Below are positions 44,471-53,848 of a stretch of DNA of 64,000 bases, piece by piece. The DNA comes from Sulfurimonas sp. HSL-1656 (GTDB taxonomy: Bacteria; Campylobacterota; Campylobacteria; Campylobacterales; Sulfurimonadaceae). The DNA lies in assembly GCF_039645585.1 (NCBI RefSeq), contig NZ_CP147915.1:1240001-1304000 (forward strand), read 5' to 3'. The first letter of the stretch is position 1. Every line of letters begins with the position of its first letter. The translations under genes were made by a program, and so were the position numbers. The notes below the pieces were generated by a model. That model was not told the DNA's origin and did not search any database. It saw nothing but the letters and a program-made list of their open reading frames with translations.

Positions 44471-46407
44471 CCGACCGAACTGCCTGCCTTTCTCGGTGCT
44501 TCGGGGCGCATCAGCGAGAGCCCTTCGTCATCCTTGGCTGCCAGCAGCATCCCTTCGGAGACCATGCCCATCAATTTGGCGGGTTTCAGGTTCGCAACGA
44601 CGCAGACCTGCGTGCCGACGAGGCTCTGCGCCTCGTAATATTCGCGGATCCCTGCCACGACCTGGCGCGGTTTCTCCTCGCCGACGTCGACCTGGAGCTT
44701 GAGCAGTTTCTTGCTTTTGGGCACCTCTTCGGCTTCGACGATGGTCCCGATCTTGAGCTGAGTCTGGAAGAACTGGTCGATGGTGATCAGGTTGTCCGCT
44801 TCGGCCGGTGCCGCCGCTTTCGCTTTTTTCGGCGCCTCCTCCTCTTTGGCATTCGGCTGTGCCGCCGGGGCCTGGTCCATCAGCGGGGCTTCGATACGCG
44901 GGAAGAGGGGCGGGACCTGCTTGATCGTGAAGGTCGGCAGCAGTTTGCCGCCTTTGACGAGATCGTTATACGCGTTGGTGTCGATGGCGAATCCGAGCGC
45001 ATCCGCAATCGTCGCCGTCGTTTTCGGCATGAAAGGGTGCAGCAGCACGGAGGCTTTGGCAAGGATGTTGGCCACCAGTGCCACCAGCGCCAGCGCCTCC
45101 TCTTTTTTGCCCTCTTTCATCTTGACCCACGGCGCATGCGCCTCGATCGCCTTGTTACCGATCGTAAAGAGCTTCCACAGCTCTTCGAGGAAACGGTGCG
45201 TCTGGACCTCGTCCAGGAAGCGCTCGACACTGCCGAGCACGGCTTCGACCTCTTCCATCTCCGCTTTGTGGTAGGTCATGACGTCACTGCTGTCGATGAC
45301 GAAATCGGAGTATTTGCCGCTCATACCGATAATGCGGTTGAGCAGGTTCCCCAGGTCGTTGCTGAGATCGGAGTTGATCCGGTCGATCAGGGCGCGCTGG
45401 GAGAAGTCGCCGTCCTGCCCGAAGGGGACTTCGCGCATCATGAAGTAGCGCAGGTTCTCCAGGCCGTAGACATCGGCGACCTCTTTGGGGCTGACGACGT
45501 TGCCTTTGGACTTGCTCATCTTCTCGCCGTCGCGGGTCCACCAGCCATGCGCACCGATATGCTTGGGCAGCGGGAGGTCCAGGCTCATCAGGAACGCCGG
45601 CCAGTAGATCGCGTGGAAGCGGAGGATATCCTTGCCCACGAGCTGCATCTGTGCCGGCCAGAACTCCATTTTCGCCTCGTCGCGGCCGTAGCCGAGCGCC
45701 GTGATATAGTTGAGCAGGGCGTCGAGCCAGACGTACATGACGTGCTTGTTGTCCCCGACGGATTCGGGAAGCGGCACGCCCCAGGTAAAGCTCGTACGGG
45801 TCACGGAAAGGTCATTCAGACCGCCCTTGACGAAGTTGATGACCTCGTTGCGGCGGGATTTCGGCAGGATAAAGTCCTGGTGCGCTTCGTAATAATCCAG
45901 CAGCTTCTGCTCATACGCCGAAAGCTTGAAGAAGTAGCTCTCCTCTTTGACGATAGTGGTCGAGCGGCCGCAGTCCGGACAGAACTCCCCGTCAATGAGC
46001 TGGGTTTCGGGAAAGAAGGTCTCGCAGCTGACGCAGTAGTGTCCCTCGTAGTTGCCTTTGTAGATATCCCCCTTGGCGTACATCTTCTCAAACGCCTTCT
46101 GGACACCGGTCATATGGTCCTTGTCCGTCGTACGGATGAACTGGTCGAAACTGATGCCGAATTCGTCCCAGAGGTTGCGGAAGCTGGCGCTGATCTCGTC
46201 GGCGAACTGCTGCGTCGGTTTCTCGAACTTCTTCGCCGACTCTTCGATCTTCTGGCCGTGTTCGTCCGTCCCCGTCAGGAAATAGACCTCTTCGCCGATC
46301 AGACGGTGGTAGCGGGCCAGCGCATCCGCGATAAAGGTTGTATAGGCGTGGCCGATATGCGCCTCGCCGTTGACGTAGTAGATGGGGGTGGTGACGTAAT
46401 AGCTCAT
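44467..46407 (-). CDS. metG: methionyl-tRNA synthetase
   Basis: 646 residues. HIGHAY near 15 and KMSKSKGNV near 297 are the class I motifs. A zinc knuckle lies in CVSCETFFPETQLIDGEFC. The C-terminal 100 residues form a Trbp111-like tRNA-binding domain (DQFFQTQLKIGTIVEAEEV). The frame is open further upstream, but ATG 46407 opens the conserved MSYYVTTPIYYVN. It precedes the Mur-like gene. Confidence 0.95.
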   Translation of the reverse strand: MSYYVTTPIYYVNGEAHIGHAYTTFIADALARYHRLIGEEVYFLTGTDEHGQKIEESAKKFEKPTQQFADEISASFRNLWDEFGISFDQFIRTTDKDHMTGVQKAFEKMYAKGDIYKGNYEGHYCVSCETFFPETQLIDGEFCPDCGRSTTIVKEESYFFKLSAYEQKLLDYYEAHQDFILPKSRRNEVINFVKGGLNDLSVTRTSFTWGVPLPESVGDNKHVMYVWLDALLNYITALGYGRDEAKMEFWPAQMQLVGKDILRFHAIYWPAFLMSLDLPLPKHIGAHGWWTRDGEKMSKSKGNVVSPKEVADVYGLENLRYFMMREVPFGQDGDFSQRALIDRINSDLSNDLGNLLNRIIGMSGKYSDFVIDSSDVMTYHKAEMEEVEAVLGSVERFLDEVQTHRFLEELWKLFTIGNKAIEAHAPWVKMKEGKKEEALALVALVANILAKASVLLHPFMPKTTATIADALGFAIDTNAYNDLVKGGKLLPTFTIKQVPPLFPRIEAPLMDQAPAAQPNAKEEEAPKKAKAAAPAEADNLITIDQFFQTQLKIGTIVEAEEVPKSKKLLKLQVDVGEEKPRQVVAGIREYYEAQSLVGTQVCVVANLKPAKLMGMVSEGMLLAAKDDEGLSLMRPEAPRKAGSSVG

Positions 46408-46424
46408 ACTCTCTAATATCCTTG

Positions 46425-46628
46425 TTAAAATTCGAATCCGCCGGTCTCGCCCTTGGACATGCTGTCGTAGACGGCGGCGACGTAGCTCTTGCGCACGTCG
46501 CATCCCAGGCAGTGCTCGCAGATGCTGCAGCTCTTAACGCCGTGCTCGGCCTGGCACGCCTGCAGTTTCTCGATCATTGCATCGAGCTGCAGTTCGAAAC
46601 GGTCTTTTTCCGCGTCACTCTGCGCCAT
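46425..46628 (-). CDS. small cysteine-rich protein
   Basis: 67 residues. A cluster of cysteines in [18 protein letters not shown] suggests zinc or iron-sulfur binding. The N-terminus is helical. I recognise no family. It lies between fbp and metG on the same strand, overlapping the fbp 3' end by 14 bases. Probably a conserved small protein of the lineage. Confidence 0.6.
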   Translation of the reverse strand: MAQSDAEKDRFELQLDAMIEKLQACQAEHGVKSCSICEHCLGCDVRKSYVAAVYDSMSKGETGGFEF

Positions 46629-47469
46629 AGGCCGCTTTTACCTTGCCGATTTCGTATTTGGAACCGAAGAAGCACGGGGTCGTTTCATGCGGATCGCTGC
46701 AGGGCAGGTCCATCAGGCGGTTCCCTTTCTCGTCAACCGCCGCGCCGCCGGCCATCTCGTAGACGAATGCAAACGGGAAGACTTCGAAGAGCTTTCTCAG
46801 TTTGCCGTCGGGTTTGTCCGTCGTGCCCGGGTAGCTGAAGAGTCCGCCCCCTTTGAGCAGGATCTGATGCAGGTCGGGGACCATGCCGCCGGAGTAGCGC
46901 AGGCGGTATCCCTCTGCAAAGAGGCCGTCGATGAGCTGTTTGTGGTGGGAAGGCCAGTGCTGCTGGGTACCGCCAGGAGCGTTGAGCTTGCCTTTTTCGC
47001 CGATCTTGATCTGCTCGAGCTCTTTGAAACGGCCGTGGCGCCAGGTGTAGTGGCGGACGTTGTTCTTATAGGCCGTCACCATCTCCGTACGCGGCCCGTA
47101 GACGACGTAGACGGAAGCGATCATCTTCTGCGCGCTCCATTCGCCGTCGTAGATACCGAAAATGGAACCGACGCTCAGGTCGACGTCGATCAGGCTGGAG
47201 CCGTCGAGGGGGTCATAGGCGATGCAGAGCTGGCCGCCTTCGTGCAGGATCTCTTCTTCTTCTTTCTCCTCGCTGGCAATCGCCTTGACGAGCGGAAGGC
47301 GGGAGAACTCCTCGGCGATGATCAGGTCGCTCTGGATGTCGAGCTTGAGTTGAACGTCTCCGGACTGGTTGGAGTGGGCCGAATAGTCGGTATCTTCGTT
47401 GGTGATCGCTTCGTGAATACGGTGCGCTGCACGTTCAATGGCTTCAAAGACGGGGGCGAGTGTCTGCAT
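46615..47469 (-). CDS. fbp: fructose-1,6-bisphosphatase class I
   Basis: 284 residues. The metal motif [23 protein letters not shown] near 90-112 and the active-site [14 protein letters not shown] are complete. It hydrolyses FBP to F6P for gluconeogenesis or the reductive cycle, which fits an autotrophic Campylobacterota using the reductive TCA cycle. The frame is open upstream, but ATG 47469 has AAGGAGATATA before it. It overlaps the mobB stop. Confidence 0.94.
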   Translation of the reverse strand: MQTLAPVFEAIERAAHRIHEAITNEDTDYSAHSNQSGDVQLKLDIQSDLIIAEEFSRLPLVKAIASEEKEEEEILHEGGQLCIAYDPLDGSSLIDVDLSVGSIFGIYDGEWSAQKMIASVYVVYGPRTEMVTAYKNNVRHYTWRHGRFKELEQIKIGEKGKLNAPGGTQQHWPSHHKQLIDGLFAEGYRLRYSGGMVPDLHQILLKGGGLFSYPGTTDKPDGKLRKLFEVFPFAFVYEMAGGAAVDEKGNRLMDLPCSDPHETTPCFFGSKYEIGKVKAAYGAE

Positions 47470-47972
47470 TATATCTCCTTGGCATGGTTGAGGATCCACC
47501 CGACGACGGCGTCGGGGTCGTTGAGATCGAGGACGGCGACCTTGTCGGGAAGGTTATAGTCGTCCAGCGTGACGCTGTCGTCGACGGCGAGGGCGTTCAT
47601 ATAGGGAAAATAGGCCTCGTCGATGCGGTCGCGGAAGATGCTGATCCGCGGCAGCGGCAGGGTTTTGAGGCCCTCGACGAGCAGGATGTCGAAGTGGCCG
47701 AAGAGCTTGATCAGTTCGTCGAGCTCATGGTGGCGGTGGGAGAAGAGGGTGGTGCGGCTCGGCGAGGTTACGATAACTTCAGCACCCGTATCGGTGAACT
47801 TGTAACTGTCCTTGCCAGGGATGTCAAAACGCGCTTTGTCCTTCGGGTCGTTCTTGATGATGGCGACCTCTTTGCCGTGCTCATGCATCAGCTTGGCGGC
47901 CACTTTGACGATCAGTGTCGTTTTTCCGCTGTTCGAAGGGCCGGTAAAGGCAACGGCAAGACGTTTTTTCAT
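47469..47972 (-). CDS. mobB: molybdopterin-guanine dinucleotide biosynthesis adaptor MobB
   Basis: 167 residues with P-loop [16 protein letters not shown] (9-24) and the MobB end motifs [21 protein letters not shown]. MobB is a GTP-binding helper for MobA in making bis-MGD. It implies molybdenum enzymes such as formate or nitrate reductase elsewhere. Coupled to fbp by a shared base at the stop-start junction. Confidence 0.88.
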   Translation of the reverse strand: MKKRLAVAFTGPSNSGKTTLIVKVAAKLMHEHGKEVAIIKNDPKDKARFDIPGKDSYKFTDTGAEVIVTSPSRTTLFSHRHHELDELIKLFGHFDILLVEGLKTLPLPRISIFRDRIDEAYFPYMNALAVDDSVTLDDYNLPDKVAVLDLNDPDAVVGWILNHAKEI

Positions 47973-48113
47973 GGTAACTGCATCCCCGGGATCTCTCCCT
48001 TTAAATATGGGGGATTATAGTCCACAATGGTTGAAAATCTCTTAAGATGGGCGCAAATGGGCAGCGCGGCGACATTCCGCTATAATGCTGAAAATCATGC
48101 TTTCCGGAGTCCC

Positions 48114-48587
48114 ATGCGCTTTTGGCCCACCCTCTTGATCACCGCCGTACTCTTTTCCGCATGCAGCAAAGAGAGCGCCTTCACCCACTTCACCAAGCTC
48201 GACAGCCGGCATGAGAGGGCGGTGGCGAACCTCAAACGCGTGACGCTGACCGATGAGGCCAACCGTACCGCCGCCCTGATCAGCATCCTGCACCTCAATC
48301 CCGTCGATCCGCAGCTCTACGGCCAAAGGCCGTCATTCTTCATCGCCCTTTTCGACCGCGGCGGACGGACGCTCGAGGATTATAACGTGACCCTCAACGG
48401 CAAAACGCCCGTCGGGCTGGCCCAGCTGGACGAGAACTGCTCGCTGCGGGAGCTGATGCCGCTGAACAACCCGTGGAACCGCTACTACCAGCTGCTATTC
48501 CGTCCGACGAAGGAGGCGAATCTTACTTTGTTTTTCGGAACCGGTCCGTTTTTAAAGGGTGAAGTAACGTTTCACACAGATCAATAA
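48114..48587 (+). CDS. small lipoprotein of unknown function
   Basis: 157 residues. Lipobox LLITAVLFSAC with Cys near 17. The rest has a beta-rich pattern with no known motif. TATAAT at 48081-48086 and GGAG before ATG 48114 mark promoter and start. Its last 65 bases overlap the 3' end of the convergent slt gene, with both ends intact. Confidence 0.7.
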   Translation: MRFWPTLLITAVLFSACSKESAFTHFTKLDSRHERAVANLKRVTLTDEANRTAALISILHLNPVDPQLYGQRPSFFIALFDRGGRTLEDYNVTLNGKTPVGLAQLDENCSLRELMPLNNPWNRYYQLLFRPTKEANLTLFFGTGPFLKGEVTFHTDQ

Positions 48588-50160
48588 GCGAAACCGGCTC
48601 GCCCAGTATCTTCTTATAGACCACGTAGTTGGTCAGCACTTTCTTCCCGTACTCCCGCGTCTCCGTCGTCCGCATCAGTTCCATGCTCAAAAAAGGCTCG
48701 TAGAGGCCGGGGTTGAACTTGTCACTGAGCAGGTAGCGTTTGGTAAAGCCGATACCCCCGTTGTAGGCATAGGCGATGAAAAGGGGGTGGTAAACGCGGT
48801 ACTGCAGCCACGCGATATGGGGCTTGGCATAGAGCAGGTTGATATGCGGGTCGAACATATCGAACAGCGTCTCGCGCCCGCAATCCACCTGGCCGTCCAT
48901 CGCGCGGCACAGGAACGGCATCATCTGCATCAGCCCCAGGGCGTAGGAGTGCGACAGGGCCGCCGGGATAAAGCGGCTCTCCTGGCGCATCAGCGCATAG
49001 ACGATCGCCTTCGTGTCCGTGTCGACATCCGCCAGTTCCGCATCATAGGGCATGACATAGCCCTGCAGGCGGTAACGCGACGCTTTTTCGATGATAAACG
49101 ACTGCAGCGGCACGAGGTTTTTCGCGTCGTACCGTTTGGCCAGCGCATAGAGTTCGTTTTTCGGTGTACGGCCGATGGTGTCGAGCAGGTCGTTCCAGAC
49201 AAAGGGGTCGGAGAGGTTCAGGTCTGAGACGGCATCGGACGTCTGCAGCTGCGAATAGTAGTTTTCCGGGAACGTCCCCGTTTTCTCCATCGCGTAAAGG
49301 GTATAAAAGTTGATGTCCCAGCTCTGTGCGAGTAGCTTCCACATCAGGTCGTTCTTCTCGGAAGCCAGCGCCTGCCAGAAAAGCGCCTTGTCCTTGTCAC
49401 TCTGGTAGTAGGCCTTGTCGCCGGAGCGCTGGAAGAGTTCGATGGCCCGCGACTTTGTCCCGCGCAGCAGCTGGTTCAACCCCAGGTAAAAGAGCCCCCG
49501 CGGATCAAGCCCCTCGACGGCATCGACCTTGGTGAGGGCCCAGCCGAATTTCGAGAGCTTCTCATCGTTGATCGTACTCATCACCGCCGTCGTAAACCCC
49601 GGTGCCTTCACCAGCGCCTGCATATAATCGTAATCGGGGATGAAGTTGAACTGCCTGCGTTTGGAGGCGCCGTAGCTGCCGTTATAGACCCGGAGGAAGA
49701 GGGCGGGGCTGTATTGCCTGTAGTGTGCAGAGAGGTTCGTGTCGTCAAGGACTTCGGCGGCCGCTTTGAGGCCGGGGTCGCCCACCAGGTCGACAACCCG
49801 TGTGCGGGCGTCTTTGTGCATCGCGGAGAGTTTCCCGACCGAGACCGCGAGCTTCGCGCACCCGGAGTCGTCGGTACGGATCAGCTCCTTGACGCCCATT
49901 TTCATACACTGAACGGTATATGCGACTTCAGGCCGGTCGCTCTTCTGCGCGTACGTGAAGAACATCCGCTGGCCGGCATTGCGGACCAGGTAGAACGCTT
50001 CGTCCGCCTGTTCGGAGGTGATGTTCTGGTCGAAATACTGCCAGATCATGAAATTGCGGGCGTTTGAAGGGGGCTTGGAACGGATTTCGTCCAGGGTGAT
50101 GTCGGCGTACAGCGGCAGCACGCCGAGCAGCAGCGTCGCGAGGGCGGCCCTCAGAAACAT
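48523..50160 (-). CDS. slt: soluble lytic transglycosylase Slt
   Basis: 545 residues. A signal peptide (about 19, LPLYA) is followed by a helical ring domain (about 25-380) and a C-terminal SLT domain with catalytic Glu in LMRQESRFIPAALSHSYALG near 430. It cuts glycan strands in the periplasm. The frame is open upstream, but ATG 50160 begins the signal peptide. It lies two bases from yggT. Confidence 0.9.
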   Translation of the reverse strand: MFLRAALATLLLGVLPLYADITLDEIRSKPPSNARNFMIWQYFDQNITSEQADEAFYLVRNAGQRMFFTYAQKSDRPEVAYTVQCMKMGVKELIRTDDSGCAKLAVSVGKLSAMHKDARTRVVDLVGDPGLKAAAEVLDDTNLSAHYRQYSPALFLRVYNGSYGASKRRQFNFIPDYDYMQALVKAPGFTTAVMSTINDEKLSKFGWALTKVDAVEGLDPRGLFYLGLNQLLRGTKSRAIELFQRSGDKAYYQSDKDKALFWQALASEKNDLMWKLLAQSWDINFYTLYAMEKTGTFPENYYSQLQTSDAVSDLNLSDPFVWNDLLDTIGRTPKNELYALAKRYDAKNLVPLQSFIIEKASRYRLQGYVMPYDAELADVDTDTKAIVYALMRQESRFIPAALSHSYALGLMQMMPFLCRAMDGQVDCGRETLFDMFDPHINLLYAKPHIAWLQYRVYHPLFIAYAYNGGIGFTKRYLLSDKFNPGLYEPFLSMELMRTTETREYGKKVLTNYVVYKKILGEPVSLIDLCETLLHPLKTDRFRKTK

Positions 50161-50162
50161 GC

Positions 50163-50459
50163 CTAGAGCGCACCTGCCAACGCGTAGACCAGGCGAACGA
50201 AGATGACGTCGATCACCTGCAGGCCGATAATGATGATAAGCGGGGCCAGGTCGATACCGTTGAAGACTGTCGGGACGTAGCGGCGCAGCAGGCTGTAAGC
50301 CGGTTCGGTCAGGCGGTAGAGCACCTGCACGATGGGGTTGGTCGGATCGGGGCGCACCCAGGTGAGCAGCGCGGCAATGATGACGACCCAGATATAGACA
50401 TTGATGAGCGTATGGACGATACCGCCGAGCCCGGCGATGATGCTTCCGAAGGTACTCAT
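50163..50459 (-). CDS. yggT: YggT family membrane protein
   Basis: 98 residues with two hydrophobic regions, [20 protein letters not shown] and [20 protein letters not shown], and the family motif [18 protein letters not shown]. YggT proteins are linked to osmotic or division functions, but no activity is established. The ATG overlaps the gltX stop. Confidence 0.85.
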   Translation of the reverse strand: MSTFGSIIAGLGGIVHTLINVYIWVVIIAALLTWVRPDPTNPIVQVLYRLTEPAYSLLRRYVPTVFNGIDLAPLIIIIGLQVIDVIFVRLVYALAGAL

Positions 50460-51754
50460 TTGACGATCTCCCCGAGGTAGGATTTGATCTCCGTATAGAC
50501 GTCGGCCAGCTCCGGACCGTGTTCGGCACCGGTCAGCAGCAGGCGCAGGGACTTGAAGAGCTGTTTGCCCTTGATGCCCGTCGTGTCGACGACATGCTGC
50601 TTGAGGTCGTCGAAGGCTTCGAAGTAAGGGGCTGCCTTGATGGCAGCGCGGATCGCCTCGGCACTCTCGGCGAACTCATCCGGGATCTCCTTCGGCGCGA
50701 ACACCGCTGCCACCTTCGCCTTCAGCTCCTTCGTCGTGCTGGCCTCTTCCAGGTAAAGCTTGGCCAGTCTGCCGATAGCATCGTCAGCGAATCCGACATA
50801 GCGCGAGAGTTCTTTATCATCCATGCGGCGGAGGTGTTCGCGGTTGATATGACGCAGCTTGTCGATGCTGAAACGCGCCGGTGCGCGGGAGATGTTTTTC
50901 AGGTCGAACCAGGCGACTGCCTCGGCCATCGTAAAGACCTCTTCAGGCGTCTTGTTGCCGATGAGAATAAGGTAGTTGGCGATCGCTTCGGGCAGGAACC
51001 CCTCTTCGAGCATCCACTTGACGCTCGACGCGTTATCGCGCTTGCTCATCTTTTTGCCCTCGTCATTGAGGATAATCGGCAGGTGGGCGTATTCGACCTT
51101 CTTGTCGTAGCCCAGGGCATCGCGGACCGCAATCTGCTTGGAGGTATTGGAGAAGTGGTCCTCGCCGCGGATGACCAGGGAGATGTCGCCGAGCATATCG
51201 TCGATAGCACAGGCAAAGTTGTAGGTCGGGAACTTTTCCGCGCGCAGGATAATGAAACTGTCGATATCCGCCGGGTCGAACGTCGCCGAACCCTTGATGA
51301 TGTCCTCGACCGTGATCGGCGCATCGGGGCGCTTCAGGCGGACCGTAAACGGGTTTTCGTTGTCAATCGTCGCTTCGGGCGGAAGGTGCGTACAGGCGTC
51401 ATCATAGCGGAAGGGCTTTTTCTGCTCCTTGGCCAACTCGCGTTTGTGATCAAGCTCCTCGGGGGTGCAGAAACAGTTGAATGCCTTCTTCTCCTGCAGC
51501 AGCTGGATCGCCATGGCGCGGTGAAAACGCAGGTTGTTGCTCTGGTAGATAACATCGATATATTCGATCCCGAAAAGGGCCAGGATCTGCAGGATCTCTT
51601 TATCCTTGCCTTCAATATTCCGCTCTTTGTCCGTATCTTCGATCCGGATCAGCAGCGGCTCATTGCGCTGGCGGGAGAGGAGGGCGTTGAAAATGGCAAC
51701 GCGAAGGTTTCCGATGTGCATATCTCCTGTCGGGCTTGGGGCAAAACGCAGCAT
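50456..51754 (-). CDS. gltX: glutamyl-tRNA synthetase
   Basis: 432 residues. [19 protein letters not shown] holds the HIGH-like motif and KKMSKRDN near 237 the KMSKS motif. It charges tRNA-Glu, or tRNA-Gln with Glu in bacteria with GatCAB. Such bacteria often carry two GltX. The longer open frame upstream lacks family homology, so ATG 51754 was chosen. A tRNA-Glu gene lies about 1 kb away. Confidence 0.93.
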   Translation of the reverse strand: MLRFAPSPTGDMHIGNLRVAIFNALLSRQRNEPLLIRIEDTDKERNIEGKDKEILQILALFGIEYIDVIYQSNNLRFHRAMAIQLLQEKKAFNCFCTPEELDHKRELAKEQKKPFRYDDACTHLPPEATIDNENPFTVRLKRPDAPITVEDIIKGSATFDPADIDSFIILRAEKFPTYNFACAIDDMLGDISLVIRGEDHFSNTSKQIAVRDALGYDKKVEYAHLPIILNDEGKKMSKRDNASSVKWMLEEGFLPEAIANYLILIGNKTPEEVFTMAEAVAWFDLKNISRAPARFSIDKLRHINREHLRRMDDKELSRYVGFADDAIGRLAKLYLEEASTTKELKAKVAAVFAPKEIPDEFAESAEAIRAAIKAAPYFEAFDDLKQHVVDTTGIKGKQLFKSLRLLLTGAEHGPELADVYTEIKSYLGEIVK

Positions 51755-51896
51755 AGAAAGGTTCCTGATTTTTTTGTGAAATATTAACGAAACAAGCTTA
51801 ATGGCGGAGCCGCCTATCACATTTAATCGTGACGGCAACGCTGCGTCCATCCGGCGGATTAGGCGGCCGCTATGTAAATTGGGGTAGACTGTCGCT

Positions 51897-52430
51897 ATGA
51901 AAGCATTATTGATTGATCCCGACACCCAATCCGTTTCCGTCCAGGATTTCGACGGACAGCCCCACAGCCTTTACACCCTTTTCGGCTCCCTCCTTGTCGA
52001 CGGCAACGCCCTGCTGAAGGCCCATACGGTCTACAGCGGCGGCGAAGCGTTCGAAAAAGGGCAGCAGGGCTTCTTTCTCGGCGAAAAGCTGCTATTCGGC
52101 AAGGCGCTGGTCGTCGGCATGGCCGATATCGAAGAGGTGGATGCAACCATCGAGGCGGAGACCCTGCAGCAGCTCATCCGCTACGACTTGCCTGCATTCT
52201 ATCAAACGGCGATCTCCCTGCTCCCCTCGGATTTTGCCTTTGACCAGGTCTATGCACTCGAAGGGATGGAGGGGGCGACCGCCGAATGGGTCCTCTACGC
52301 CTTCAGCCTCGCCGACGAAGCGACGCAAACCTATTTTCTTGACGAACTGAAAAAGACGGTATCGGGGGAAGAGGGCGTGCATCCCTACCTTGAGAAAATG
52401 GGTAATCTCGCCATCCGTTCGATGCAGTAG
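51897..52430 (+). CDS. conserved hypothetical protein
   Basis: 177 residues, soluble and acidic, no signal or span. The N-terminus ([18 protein letters not shown]) is followed by a region like [23 protein letters not shown] recognise no family. It has no close same-strand neighbour. The 142-base upstream gap contains a GGCGG-ag-CCGCC hairpin and weak promoter-like bases. Confidence 0.65.
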   Translation: MKALLIDPDTQSVSVQDFDGQPHSLYTLFGSLLVDGNALLKAHTVYSGGEAFEKGQQGFFLGEKLLFGKALVVGMADIEEVDATIEAETLQQLIRYDLPAFYQTAISLLPSDFAFDQVYALEGMEGATAEWVLYAFSLADEATQTYFLDELKKTVSGEEGVHPYLEKMGNLAIRSMQ

Positions 52431-52482
52431 ATAGGCTAAATGTGCCTCGCTCAGGGGCGCACCTCAAAAAAGGCACAAAAAG

Positions 52483-52605
52483 TCACTCCTCGCGGCGCTG
52501 TTGCTCCTCTTTTTCAAATATCCTGTTATTGTATTGTATGGTTCCGATCCCTACAAAAGCAGCAAAAAGTGCGATAATGCCTAGAATAATTTCTCCCGCT
52601 GTCAT
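52483..52605 (-). CDS. small single-span membrane protein (40 aa)
   Basis: On the minus strand an ATG at 52605 lies eight bases after AGAGGA and opens a 40-codon frame. Residues 6-23 are hydrophobic (IILGIIALFAAFVGIG) and the tail is charged (FEKEEQQRREE). The ribosome site, the span and the charged tail make it credible as a real small gene. Function unknown. Confidence 0.55.
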   Translation of the reverse strand: MTAGEIILGIIALFAAFVGIGTIQYNNRIFEKEEQQRREE

Positions 52606-52789
52606 GTGAAATTTCCTCTGAATGCATATTTTGTTGTCATCGGACAAATCTACTCCACCCGGAATAAAAAGCAGCTTCCATTACAAAAGGATCATTTAGG
52701 CATAAAAATACACAAAGAATCGTACGGCTACGGAATAATGTAAAGATGATAAAAAAACTTGAAAATGTTGAAGAAAGGAAGTTTGGAAG

Positions 52790-52864
52790 TGGTGACCCCA
52801 CGGAGACTCGAACTCCGGTAACCAGAATGAAAATCTGGGATCCTAACCGCTAGACGATGGGGCC
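52790..52864 (-). tRNA. tRNA-Glu (UUC)
   Basis: Read on the minus strand, GGCCCCA pairs with TGGGGTC, and a D-arm and T-arm (GGAGTTCGAGTCTCC) are in place. The anticodon stem is CCAGA/TCTGG with loop TTTTCAT, anticodon TTC, so Glu. The 3' CCA is encoded at 52790-52792. A TATAAT on the minus strand about 40 bases upstream is a likely promoter, and a T-run follows downstream. Confidence 0.95.
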
Positions 52865-52923
52865 ACTTGGTGACAACAATTTTGTTGAGCCGAAATTATA
52901 TTTCCGGGACGCTTAACAATCTC

Positions 52924-52951
52924 TTAAATGCCGCCATCTTGCGGCATTTAA
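52924..52951 (-). terminator. terminator of the receiver-RHH gene
   Basis: TTAAATGCCGC and GCGGCATTTAA form a perfect eleven-base-pair stem with a six-base loop, seven bases past the stop on the minus strand. A T-rich stretch follows. Good rho-independent candidate. Confidence 0.7.
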
Positions 52952-52957
52952 ATGAAA

Positions 52958-53503
52958 TTACATATAGAATTCGCGAAGGGCGCGGATAATGACCGCATTT
53001 TTGGAGATGCTTTCCGCCTTGGCGTTGTCGTTGACGAGGTCATACAGGTCAAGGGGCAGGGAGATAGAGAAAGTCTTCGTTTCAACTTTTTTCTTGCGCT
53101 TCACCATATTGGTGACGTTTTGAAGCAGTTCGATAATCTTTTTCGTATCGATAGGCTTCTGGATGAAGCTGTTGACACCGATTTCGATTGTCTCGGAGAT
53201 CTTCTGGATATCGTTGCTTGCAGAGATGACAACGACCATCTGCTGCGGGTTCATCTCACGGATCTTGCGCGCAAGCTCGATACCGTCCATTTCCGGCATG
53301 ATAATGTCAACAAAGACGATATCCGGTTTTTTCTCTTTGAAAAGCTCCAGGGCTTCTTTACCATTAAAAGCGGATGTAACATCCTTAAAGAAGTTCTTGA
53401 ACGTTGAACTGAGCAGTTCGTTCGCAACTGCTTCGTCTTCAACGACCATCGCACTCATCTTTTTCGTCTCTTCGGTCAGCTGAACCAGGTCAACATTTTT
53501 CAT
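52958..53503 (-). CDS. response regulator: receiver domain fused to a ribbon-helix-helix domain
   Basis: 181 residues. The CheY-like receiver (about 15-135) has AMVVEDE at its start, phospho-acceptor Asp in IVFVDIIMPEMDG and Lys in FIQKPID. The last 40 residues (KTFSISLPLDLYDLVNDNAK then SKNAVIIRALREF) have the strand plus two-helix pattern of CopG/Arc-type DNA-binding domains. So output is probably DNA binding by an RHH dimer, an unusual pairing. No histidine kinase is next to it. Start 53503 has GAGGAA eight bases before it. Confidence 0.82.
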   Translation of the reverse strand: MKNVDLVQLTEETKKMSAMVVEDEAVANELLSSTFKNFFKDVTSAFNGKEALELFKEKKPDIVFVDIIMPEMDGIELARKIREMNPQQMVVVISASNDIQKISETIEIGVNSFIQKPIDTKKIIELLQNVTNMVKRKKKVETKTFSISLPLDLYDLVNDNAKAESISKNAVIIRALREFYM

Positions 53504-53650
53504 TTCTGTTTCCTCATGATGATTTCTGTATGTATTTTACACTGTTATTTAGCAAACAACGTTAACGGAATTAAAATTGTTTACTCGTGATATTACGTTG
53601 CAAAATTATAGTAACAATTAAATTACACAAACTTAAATTTATGGGAAAAA

Positions 53651-53848
53651 TCAATATTTTTTAAATTGCTCGAGCCATTCGAGGTTGGATTCGACCGCTT
53701 TTTCCTTCTGGTCCAGGAGAGAAGCGATGATCGATTTGAGGGTCTGCTCGTCCATAAAAGCAAGCATATTGGGGTTGATGTGGGTATCGCCGCCGTAGCC
53801 GTTCAATAGTTTTTCGATGTCGTTGATCAATTCCTGTTTCGTATTCAC
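53651..53848 (-). CDS. small conserved hypothetical protein downstream of gltA
   Basis: 65 residues, charged and helical (KQELINDIEKLLNGYGGDTH, LLDQKEKAVESNLEWLEQF), no span. Its ATG overlaps the gltA stop by four bases, so it is co-translated with citrate synthase. Function unknown; position suggests a small accessory of the same transcript. Confidence 0.65.
   Translation of the reverse strand: MNTKQELINDIEKLLNGYGGDTHINPNMLAFMDEQTLKSIIASLLDQKEKAVESNLEWLEQFKKY

Noticed and set aside
44446-46416. A 656-codon plus-strand frame over metG
   Set aside because: It is the mirror of metG on the other strand. Its composition (runs of Leu, Arg, Asp, Val) and lack of motifs are typical of antisense frames in GC-rich genes.
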